From: Actinomycetota bacterium
Lineage (GTDB): Bacteria > Actinomycetota > Thermoleophilia > Gaiellales > Gaiellaceae
Direction: 5' to 3'
DNA: 6,019 nt
NCBI GenBank assembly: GCA_005883245.1
Contig: VAXT01000109.1
Location: 1-6,019 of the forward strand
Below, in pieces: positions 1 to 4,835 of this stretch. The translations under genes and the position numbers were made by a program. Numbering within the stretch: position 1 is the first letter of the stretch; every line of letters begins with the position of its first letter. Under the pieces are notes generated by a model, which was given only the letters and a program-made list of their open reading frames with translations, did not search any database and was not told the origin of the DNA.

Positions 1-104
1 CCGCTGAAGCGGTTGACCGTGAAGTTCCCGAGCGGGTGCGCGTTCGCAGCCGCCGGAGCCGCGAGCGCCGCGACGAGCCCGATCAGGAGCGCGAGCCGCT
101 TCAC
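1..104 (-). CDS. N-terminal fragment of a NicO/HupE-like nickel/cobalt transporter-type membrane protein (partial)
   Basis: Only the first 34 codons are in the window; the gene runs off the left edge. The GTG start at 104-102 overlaps the TGA stop of the TPR gene (103-101) by 4 nt. A strong Shine-Dalgarno GGAGGT (117-112 on the minus strand) lies 7 nt upstream, which fixes the start. Residues 1-22 form a signal peptide: VKR, then a long Leu/Ala hydrophobic stretch ending in AAANA. The mature start HPLGNFTVNRFS follows. From family memory, an AHPLGNFTxN start is characteristic of actinobacterial proteins annotated as high-affinity nickel (NicO/HoxN/HupN-like) or TauE/SafE-like transporters, which carry an extracytoplasmic N-terminal domain before their membrane helices. 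The membrane part is outside the window, so the substrate cannot be judged. It is the third gene of the DUF4331-TPR unit. The start and export signal are certain; the family assignment rests on about 12 residues. Confidence 0.68.
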   Translation of the reverse strand, partial: MKRLALLIGLVAALAAPAAANAHPLGNFTVNRFS

Positions 105-1417
105 GACGCGTACCTCCGCGCCAGCTGGCTCCAGAGGAGCGAGAAGTGCGGGTCGAGCCGCACCGCCTTGACGAACCACGACCGCGACTCGTGCCCGAGG
201 CAGCGCTCGATCATCCCGCGGTGGAAGTACTTGAGCGCGTCGTGCGTCCCGAGCCGGAGCGCGCGACGCGAGTAGGCGAGCGCCTCTGTGCAGCGGCGGT
301 TCCGCTCGAGCGCCCAGGCGAGCACGTCGTCGCCGTCGATGCTCGGGCGCGCGCGTCGCGCCTGCCGCGCGGCCACGAGCGCGCGCCCGAGGCTGACGCC
401 GTGATCGGCGTCGAACTGTGCGATCTCGAGGTCGGTGCGGACGCCGTTCGCGACCAGCAGCCGCCGGATCACGCCGACGAGCGTGTACTGCTGCCTCGCG
501 GCTCGCGGCCGTCCGTGCCGTGCATAGAGGTCGCCGAGCGTGGCGACGGTCTGCGGCAGCGGCAGCGCCTCGGCGGCGCGCCGTGCCAGCGAGAGCGCGG
601 CACGGCGGTGGCCCTTGGCTTCCTGGACGAGCGCCAGCGGCTCGAGCGCGTAGACGTAGCCCGGGAGGATCGAGAGTGCGGCGCGGTAATGCGCCTCCGC
701 CTCGCCGGCCCGGCCCCGCGACCACGCAAGCTTGCCGAGCTGCGTCTCGACCCACGCCGTCGGCTCCGGCTGACCGCCCGCCGCGTCGAGCGCGAGGGTC
801 ATCGCCTGCTTCGCCGCGTGCGGCCGGCCGAGCAGCTCGCGCGCATACGAGATCCGCGAGTAGGACGAGAGATCCGGCCGCAGCGAGCTCATCCGGTCGA
901 ACACGTGGAACGCCTCGTCGTAGCGACCGAGCTCGACGAGCGCGTCGCCGAGGACGCCGTAGTTGCGGGCCGTGTACGGAGCGAGCCGCACCGCCTCGCG
1001 GCCGAGCACGAGCGCCTCGCCGAAGCGATGGCGGGCCAGCGCGAGCGAACCGCGGGCGCTCGCCGTGGTCGCATCCCGCGGAGCGAGCTTGCGCGCACGG
1101 TCGAGCGCCTGCTCCGACTTCGTGTAGTAGGCCGGGTTGCCGGTCTCCCGGGCTCGCTGCTGGTAGGCGAGACCGAGCAGCGTGTAGCTCTTCGCGTCGG
1201 CCGGGTGGGCCCGCAGGTCGTCCACGAGCCGCCGGACGAGCGACGCCGTGTCCCCGGCCGAGAAGCCTGACGCGAAGCTCTCACCGGCGGCCGACGACTT
1301 CACCGGAACCGCGCGGGCCGACCCGCCGGAACTCCGAAGCGCCCCGCCGACGAGCGAGACGGCGGCGACGAGTGCCGCCGCCGTCCCTGCGAGAACGAGT
1401 CTCGTCTGCCTCGTCAC
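101..1417 (-). CDS. Membrane-anchored or exported tetratricopeptide-repeat (TPR) protein
   Basis: This 438-residue protein starts at GTG (1417-1415), 4 nt after the TAG stop of the DUF4331 gene. It has no good Shine-Dalgarno of its own, which suggests reinitiation. Residues 1-27 (basic MTRQTR, then an Ala/Val/Leu-rich stretch) form a signal anchor or signal peptide, followed by a Ser/Gly/Ala-rich linker to about residue 57. The rest is helical TPR-like repeats, seen as recurring G-x-x-x-x-x-x-G-x-x-x-x-A and A-L-x-L-x-P patterns at roughly 77-113, 117-147, 151-181, 223-252, 257-286, 290-310 and 355-425. Examples are LGDALVELGRYDEAFHVFDR and EAEAHYRAALSILPGY. TPRs are protein-interaction scaffolds, and no catalytic motif is visible. 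Placement between a secreted DUF4331 protein and a transporter-like membrane protein suggests an envelope scaffold acting outside the cytoplasmic membrane (inference). The fold class is secure; the partner and role are unknown. Confidence 0.88.
   Translation of the reverse strand: MTRQTRLVLAGTAAALVAAVSLVGGALRSSGGSARAVPVKSSAAGESFASGFSAGDTASLVRRLVDDLRAHPADAKSYTLLGLAYQQRARETGNPAYYTKSEQALDRARKLAPRDATTASARGSLALARHRFGEALVLGREAVRLAPYTARNYGVLGDALVELGRYDEAFHVFDRMSSLRPDLSSYSRISYARELLGRPHAAKQAMTLALDAAGGQPEPTAWVETQLGKLAWSRGRAGEAEAHYRAALSILPGYVYALEPLALVQEAKGHRRAALSLARRAAEALPLPQTVATLGDLYARHGRPRAARQQYTLVGVIRRLLVANGVRTDLEIAQFDADHGVSLGRALVAARQARRARPSIDGDDVLAWALERNRRCTEALAYSRRALRLGTHDALKYFHRGMIERCLGHESRSWFVKAVRLDPHFSLLWSQLARRYAS
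112..117 (-). promoter_or_regulatory. Ribosome binding site of the NicO-like gene
   Basis: The minus strand reads GGAGGT, 7 nt before the GTG at 104. The site lies inside the last codons of the upstream TPR gene. It decides the start of the partial gene and supports translation coupled to, but not solely dependent on, the upstream gene. Confidence 0.75.
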
Positions 1418-1421
1418 GTCC

Positions 1422-2858
1422 CTACGGGTTGTCGTGGTGTCGGTTCCGACCGTCGAACGGCGAGGCGAGGAACGGGAAGCTGCCGGAGAGCGCAGCGTCG
1501 TCCGTGTTCACCCCGTCGGCGGCGCGGGCCGCGATGTAGTTGGGACCGCCGACGACGCGGATCGCGATGTCGGTGACGTCGTCCTTGGGGCGCCGTCCAT
1601 TCGGCCAGCCGGCCGGATCGGGCGTGTCCGCGAGGACGGTCATCCGCTTCTGATCCGCGAACGGCGTCGGCGGGGTCATCAGGTTCAGCCGTAGGAGCTC
1701 CGAGAGCTGCGTGTCGCTCGGCTGGTACTTGAGCAGCAGGTCGCGGAGATCGGTGCGGTTCGTCTTCGCTGCGGGAACGCCGAACACGATTTCCATCGCC
1801 AGCGCGAGGCGCGGGTTGAGGTAGTAGCCCTCGAATCTGCTCTCCTGCTCCGGCTCGAGCGCGTTCCAGCGGTCCTTGTCGACGGTGCCGATGATCGCCT
1901 CGTTGACGAGCGGGTTGGCCAGGCGCTGAACCTGCCTGAACCCTCCGTGGCCTTCGCCGTCGACCGCGACGTGCGGCCGGCTCGTGCTGGCGTAGGCGCC
2001 GATCTTCGTCGCTCCCGTGTCGCCCGTCAGCATCGACGCCGGCAGCTCGATCGCAATCGAGTGCACGTTGAAGCCCGACAGCATGTCCGTGCCAAACGGG
2101 TTCACGTTGTCGTTCGCGTCCTCCGACTGGGTCTCGATGGGAGGCACGCGCCTCAGGTTGAGCGTGTCGAAAACGCCTCCGAGGTCGATGTAGAACGGAT
2201 CCTCACGCTGTCCGGCGAAGACCTTGATCCCGTTGCCCAGGTCGTACGTGCCCTGCGCCGCGAGCGACGCGTAGTCGGGCATCGTCCGCGGGCCAACGTT
2301 CGACGGAACCGCGATCAGGCCGTTCGCGACCGATGTGCGATGGTGGCCGTGAACGAGCGTGACCGAGTAGCGCTGGCGCAGTCCGAGCCCTTCGGAGCCC
2401 GGTCCGTCGAGCGCGGTGATCGGCGGCAGCCCGCCCGCTCCGCCCACGTACGAGAACGGAAGCGTGAACTGGCGCGCGATGCCGCGGATCGGCTCGGTCT
2501 TGAAGCGGAAGTCGAGCTCGACGTCGTCCGCTCTGCCGTCCCCGTTGTTGTCGACCGAGAACCTGTAGAGGACGTTCGGGTCGAAGTTCCAGTAGTTCGG
2601 GCCCGAGCTCGGCTCCTCGCCCGGGATCACGTCCATGATCAGCACGACCTTGTCCTGCTGGCCCGGCGCGTAGTCGCGGAACATGAAGAAGTCCGTGATG
2701 TCCGCGGTCGGGTCGAGCGAGATGAGCGGTGCTTCACGATGGCTCGCCGCCTGTGCTGTCTGCGGGCCCGCTCCGCGCGCGAAGAGTGCGAGGAAGAGCG
2801 CGCCGACGGCGAGCCCCAGTGCGATGACGATCTTTCTCTTTTCGACGGCTCTGGTCAC
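1422..2858 (-). CDS. Secreted DUF4331 family protein
   Basis: The chosen GTG start (2858-2856) gives 478 residues. It has GGAGGT upstream at 2873-2868 and directly precedes a classic signal peptide: VTRAVEKRK, a hydrophobic core at about 10-27, and TAQA before ASHREAP, so cleavage is probably near residue 37. The mature N-terminus SHREAPLISLDPTADITDFF is the hallmark of DUF4331. Other family-like segments are DMLSGFNVHSIAIELPASML, RLANPLVNEAIIG (about 312-324), GWPNGRRPKDDVTDIAIRVV (about 417-436), and a C-terminus with DGVNTDDA and SFPFLASP. The function of DUF4331 is not established, and no enzyme motif stands out. A longer reading frame open to 3101 is rejected because the added residues look non-coding and would bury the signal peptide. 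It is the first gene of a tight unit with the TPR and NicO-like genes. It ends TAG, with the next GTG 4 nt on. Confidence 0.93.
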   Translation of the reverse strand: MTRAVEKRKIVIALGLAVGALFLALFARGAGPQTAQAASHREAPLISLDPTADITDFFMFRDYAPGQQDKVVLIMDVIPGEEPSSGPNYWNFDPNVLYRFSVDNNGDGRADDVELDFRFKTEPIRGIARQFTLPFSYVGGAGGLPPITALDGPGSEGLGLRQRYSVTLVHGHHRTSVANGLIAVPSNVGPRTMPDYASLAAQGTYDLGNGIKVFAGQREDPFYIDLGGVFDTLNLRRVPPIETQSEDANDNVNPFGTDMLSGFNVHSIAIELPASMLTGDTGATKIGAYASTSRPHVAVDGEGHGGFRQVQRLANPLVNEAIIGTVDKDRWNALEPEQESRFEGYYLNPRLALAMEIVFGVPAAKTNRTDLRDLLLKYQPSDTQLSELLRLNLMTPPTPFADQKRMTVLADTPDPAGWPNGRRPKDDVTDIAIRVVGGPNYIAARAADGVNTDDAALSGSFPFLASPFDGRNRHHDNP

Positions 2859-2867
2859 TGCCGTCAC

Positions 2868-2875
2868 ACCTCCCT
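2868..2875 (-). promoter_or_regulatory. Ribosome binding site of the DUF4331 gene
   Basis: The minus strand reads AGGGAGGT. Two in-frame GTG codons follow. The one at 2867 lies 1 nt after GGAGG, too close to be used. The one at 2858 lies 10 nt after it, so 2858 is the preferred start. Confidence 0.65.
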
Positions 2876-2937
2876 GACCCCGTTCGTTTTGCGTTGTTCG
2901 CACAGGCGCGTCGTTCGGTTCAGTGACCATTCGAGCC

Positions 2938-2968
2938 ACGTCCCGGGACCTGGTGCACGGACATGGCT
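2938..2968. repeat. Degenerate copy of the GTCCCGGGAC palindromic repeat (copy 1)
   Basis: GTCCCGGGACCTGGT (2940-2954) is identical to 3583-3597. Continuing to 2968, 25 of 29 positions match 3583-3611. The left half is intact, but the right half (GCACGGACATGG) has lost much of its pairing, so this copy is no longer a good hairpin. It lies between divergent genes, where a terminator is not expected. That favours a dispersed repeat over a simple terminator. Confidence 0.7.
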
Positions 2969-3033
2969 CGACGGGTCTACCGCCGGTGGCGTACCTCGGT
3001 TCTGCCCACCGGATGGAGCCCGTTCCACAAGGT

Positions 3034-3062
3034 TTGACAAAGCAACGCTTAGGTTTTATGCT
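3034..3062 (+). promoter_or_regulatory. hsp20 promoter, sigma70 type
   Basis: A consensus -35 TTGACA (3034-3039) is followed by a 17-nt spacer and the -10 box TATGCT (3057-3062). The spacing is optimal. Transcription would start near 3069, giving a leader of about 25 nt that holds the ribosome binding site AAGGAGGT. It is an unusually consensus-like promoter for such a G+C-rich window, and it suggests that repression rather than a weak promoter sets expression. Confidence 0.75.
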
Positions 3063-3076
3063 TGTTGTTAAGTCAA
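3034..3076. promoter_or_regulatory. Imperfect inverted repeat over the hsp20 promoter, possible operator
   Basis: TTGACAAAGCAAC (3034-3046) and GTTGTTAAGTCAA (3064-3076) are reverse complements at 10 of 13 positions, separated by 17 nt. The left arm contains the -35 box. The right arm spans the predicted transcription start. A dimeric repressor bound here would block the promoter. The repeat matches neither the CIRCE (HrcA) nor the HAIR (HspR) consensus. The site is seen; its function is inferred. Confidence 0.4.
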
Positions 3077-3082
3077 TTCGTG

Positions 3083-3090
3083 AAGGAGGT
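3083..3090 (+). promoter_or_regulatory. Ribosome binding site of hsp20
   Basis: AAGGAGGT ends 4 nt before the ATG at 3095. This near-perfect anti-Shine-Dalgarno match decides the start in favour of 3095 over an in-frame ATG at 3062, which lies over the -10 box and upstream of the predicted transcription start. Confidence 0.85.
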
Positions 3091-3094
3091 CGGA

Positions 3095-3568
3095 ATGGCA
3101 ACTCTCATTCGCTGGGATCCCTTCCGCGAGATGGCTTCGTTGCAGAACGACATGAGCCGCCTGATCAACGGCGCCTTCGGCGCGAGCAACGGCGAGTCGC
3201 GGAGCTGGATTCCACCGCTCGATGCCTGGGAGAACGAGGACGAGCTTGTCTACGCCTTCGATCTGCCCGGGATGGACGAACGCGATCTGTCGATCGAGTT
3301 CGAGGACGGAAGCCTCACCGTGTCCGGCACGCGCGAGCGCAAGGACGAGGCCTCGAAGGACGGGCTCTACCGCTACGAGCGGCGCTTCGGGTCCTTCACC
3401 CGGACAATCGGCCTGCCTCAGGGCGTGACCGAGGACTCGATCAAGGCGGAATACAAGAGCGGCGTGCTCGAGGTGCATGTGCAGAAGCCCGAGCAGCCGA
3501 AGCCGCGCCGGATCGAGATCGGCTCCGGCGGGCACGCGACCATCGAGGGCAAGTCCTCGCGGAAGTAG
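3095..3568 (+). CDS. Small heat-shock protein, Hsp20/alpha-crystallin family
   Basis: This 157-residue ATP-independent chaperone holds unfolding cytoplasmic proteins in a refoldable state. It has the normal bacterial length and architecture: an N-terminal arm starting MATLIRWDPFREMASLQNDM, which is typical of the family; an alpha-crystallin domain at about 40-132 (start PPLDAWENEDE, with FDLPGM at 55-60); the signature AEYKSGVLEVHVQKPE near 118-133 with the conserved GVL; and a C-terminal I-x-I anchor (RRIEI, I140 and I142) that docks subunits into oligomers. The start at 3095 is set by AAGGAGGT upstream. It is the only plus-strand gene, standing alone between a divergent and a convergent neighbour, with its own strong promoter and a hairpin directly after the stop. 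Base composition of the coding part resembles its neighbours, so recent transfer is not obvious. Confidence 0.96.
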   Translation: MATLIRWDPFREMASLQNDMSRLINGAFGASNGESRSWIPPLDAWENEDELVYAFDLPGMDERDLSIEFEDGSLTVSGTRERKDEASKDGLYRYERRFGSFTRTIGLPQGVTEDSIKAEYKSGVLEVHVQKPEQPKPRRIEIGSGGHATIEGKSSRK

Positions 3569-3579
3569 TCCATTTCGAA

Positions 3580-3608
3580 CGTGTCCCGGGACCTGGTCCC
3601 GGGACACG
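3580..3608. repeat. Perfect 29-bp palindrome (copy 2), likely also the hsp20 terminator
   Basis: Arms of 14 bp (CGTGTCCCGGGACC at 3580-3593 and its exact reverse complement at 3595-3608) flank a single central T. Each arm itself contains the 10-bp palindrome GTCCCGGGAC (3583-3592 and 3596-3605, a 13-bp repeat unit). It begins 11 nt after the hsp20 stop. Transcribed from the left it would fold into a very stable hairpin, followed only by GGCTTCTTTGG, so it lacks a proper U-tract. A related but decayed copy sits upstream of hsp20 at 2938-2968. It is best read as a REP-like dispersed element that may double as a terminator between the convergent genes. Confidence 0.75.
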
Positions 3609-3658
3609 GCTTCTTTGGCCGCTTGTTGATACGCAAGAGCGCGTTACGCAGGCGTGCG
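3609..3658. repeat. Short TACGCA repeats in the hsp20/ATPase convergent gap
   Basis: TACGCA occurs at 3630-3635 and again at 3645-3650, 15 bp apart. The second copy runs into a small hairpin (ACGCA 3646-3650 with TGCGT 3655-3659) at the 3' end of the ATPase gene. These are short and may be chance. They are noted because similar 15-bp-spaced motifs occur at the other end of the same gene. Confidence 0.25.
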
Positions 3659-4786
3659 TCAGGCTTCGCGTCGCAGCCAGTCGGCCACGAATGGTTCCGC
3701 GATCCGGTACTCGCCGTCGGCGCGGTTGACGAGCTCGTTGCGCGTCAGCGCCTGCAGCGCACGCTGGACCGTCGACGCGCCGGGAAGCTTGTGCCGGCGC
3801 CGGTAGTCGCCGCTGAGCGGTCGCCCACGCTCACGGCTGAGCGCCTGGAGCGTGAGCCGCTGGACGGTCGACGCCTGGTCCCAGATCAGCTCGAAGTGGG
3901 CATGCTCCGCCCGCAGGACGTCGGCGAGAGCGCGCTCGTACTCGGCGGGCCCGGCCCGGCGGCCCTTCGGCGTCTCCTCCCAGAGGAAGTAGCAGAGCTC
4001 CTGCGTCGCGTACGGGTGACCGCCGGTCGTCTCGAGCACGGCCGCGACCGTTTCCGGGGCGATCTTCTTGCCGGTGCGCTCGAAGCTGGTCACGAGGTAG
4101 CCCTCGAAGCGGGGCGGGTCGATCACGCCGAGCTCCATCTGCCGGGCGCTGCGCCAGAACGGCTCGTTCTCGTCGTTGAAGATCCGCTCCATCATGTGAC
4201 GCTTGCTGCCGAGGTAGACGTGGGCGACCTCGGGCTGCTCCTGGAAGACGGAGCGCATCAGCTTCGGGAGGTCGGGGTCGATCGCCACGACCTCCTGGAA
4301 CTCGTCGAACACGAGCGCGACCTTGCGCTTGCGCTCGGCGGCGAGCTCGCCGGGCAGCTCGAGCAGGCGCTCGATCGTCGCATCGACATCCTGCTTCGGG
4401 TAGCCCGCGTCGAAGCTGAAGCTCGGCGTGCCCGTCTCGGGGTCGATCGTGACGATCGGGCGTATCCGCAGGTCGGCGAAGATCCGCAGCCGCTCGCGGG
4501 CGCGGAAGAGGGCCGAGGCGACATTCTCGTAGATCGAGTCCGCCAGCTTTTCGGCGAGCCGCTCCTTCGTGGGCGTGGTCATCAGGTTGACCTGGGCGAC
4601 GAGGACCTTCTTCTTGACGACCTCCTGGATCACGCGCCAGACGAGGGACGTCTTGCCGAAGCGGCGCGGGGCGAGGACGACCACGTCCTGCCCGTTCAGG
4701 ATGTCGCGGGTGAGCTCGCGGATCTCGTCCTCCCGGTTCGTGAAGGCGTCATCGAGGGCGAGTGCTCCGTACCGGAACGGGTTCAC
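3659..4786 (-). CDS. Archaeal-type P-loop ATPase (ATPase_2/STAND-like) with C-terminal winged-helix-like region
   Basis: This 375-residue protein starts at GTG (4786-4784) with no clear Shine-Dalgarno. The N-terminus has the family's NRE box (FTNREDEI, 15-22). The Walker A region is APRRFGKTSL (39-48, K45), with Ala in place of the usual first Gly of GxRRxGKTSL. Walker B is VALVFDE (156-162), followed by FQEV. A sensor-like YLGSKRHMM lies at 191-199 and GGHPYATQEL at 255-264, both typical of this group. The last 80 or so residues (QRLTLQALSRE..., STVQRALQALTRNELV..., YRIAEPFVADWLRR) look like a winged helix. Proteins of this fold couple ATP binding to conformational switching; roles range from regulation to stress and toxin-related functions, and the substrate here is unknown. 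It lies 49 bp downstream of carbamate kinase on the same strand and is convergent with hsp20. Fold confidence is high; function is not assigned. Confidence 0.88.
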   Translation of the reverse strand: MNPFRYGALALDDAFTNREDEIRELTRDILNGQDVVVLAPRRFGKTSLVWRVIQEVVKKKVLVAQVNLMTTPTKERLAEKLADSIYENVASALFRARERLRIFADLRIRPIVTIDPETGTPSFSFDAGYPKQDVDATIERLLELPGELAAERKRKVALVFDEFQEVVAIDPDLPKLMRSVFQEQPEVAHVYLGSKRHMMERIFNDENEPFWRSARQMELGVIDPPRFEGYLVTSFERTGKKIAPETVAAVLETTGGHPYATQELCYFLWEETPKGRRAGPAEYERALADVLRAEHAHFELIWDQASTVQRLTLQALSRERGRPLSGDYRRRHKLPGASTVQRALQALTRNELVNRADGEYRIAEPFVADWLRREA

Positions 4787-4835
4787 GCGCCTAGCGTAAC
4801 AGCGACTACGCTTAGTTGCGTTATGCGACGATGCG
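4787..4835. repeat. Repeat-rich gap between carbamate kinase and the ATPase gene
   Basis: TGCGTTAT occurs at 4817-4824 and 4832-4839, 15 bp apart; the second copy overlaps the arcC stop codon. CTAGCGTA (4791-4798) and TACGCTTAG (4807-4815) form an inverted repeat with one bulged base and an 8-nt loop. On the minus strand the left arm reads TACGCT (4798-4793), a TAnnnT -10-like box ending 6 nt before the ATPase GTG. That placement would suit a leaderless transcript. No Shine-Dalgarno is visible for the ATPase. Attenuator, operator and leaderless promoter are all possible readings. Confidence 0.35.

Larger units (their letters stand above)
2859..3094. other. Divergent intergenic region between DUF4331 and hsp20
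   Basis: This 236-bp stretch has no convincing gene; ORFs crossing it on both strands look like out-of-frame extensions. It holds the DUF4331 ribosome binding site, a decayed copy of the GTCCCGGGAC palindromic repeat (about 2938-2968), a 7-bp inverted repeat (CCGGTGG 2983-2989 with CCACCGG 3006-3012), and the hsp20 promoter with its inverted repeat (3034-3076). The last 70 bp are clearly more A+T-rich than the surroundings. No convincing -35/-10 pair for the DUF4331 gene was found. A TTGACT on the minus strand (3076-3071) could be a -35 box, but no good -10 follows at 17 nt. Confidence 0.7.

Noticed and set aside
146..1270. Long plus-strand ORF (374 codons) opposite the TPR gene, plus other plus-strand ORFs in the same area (418-1539, 1248-1694)
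   Set aside because: Translations are Arg/Ala/Pro-rich with no domain and no ribosome binding site. They are antisense shadows of a well-supported high-GC gene.
1947..3071. Plus-strand ORF of 374 codons opposite the DUF4331 gene
   Set aside because: The antisense frame of a clearly recognised DUF4331 gene gives a low-complexity Arg/Val/Asp-rich product, and it runs into the hsp20 promoter.
3062..3094. Upstream in-frame ATG at 3062 as the hsp20 start
   Set aside because: It overlaps the -10 box and would precede the predicted transcription start. The ATG at 3095 has a near-perfect ribosome binding site and gives the canonical MATLIRWDPF start.
3030..3094. CIRCE (HrcA) or HAIR (HspR) operator upstream of hsp20
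   Set aside because: Neither TTAGCACTC-N9-GAGTGCTAA nor CTTGAGT-N7-ACTCAAG is present in recognisable form. The inverted repeat there is different.
2859..3101. N-terminal extension of the DUF4331 frame up to 3101
   Set aside because: The extra 81 codons cover the hsp20 promoter and the repeat, look non-coding, and would place a long cytoplasmic tail before the signal peptide. GGAGGT plus the GTG at 2858 is a better start.
3068..3607. Minus-strand ORF of 179 codons opposite hsp20
   Set aside because: It is antisense to an unmistakable alpha-crystallin domain gene, with no motif and no ribosome binding site.
3580..3608. A CRISPR repeat or a phage attachment site
   Set aside because: There are only two copies, one of them decayed, with a whole gene between them, no spacer periodicity, and no cas, integrase or tRNA gene in the window.
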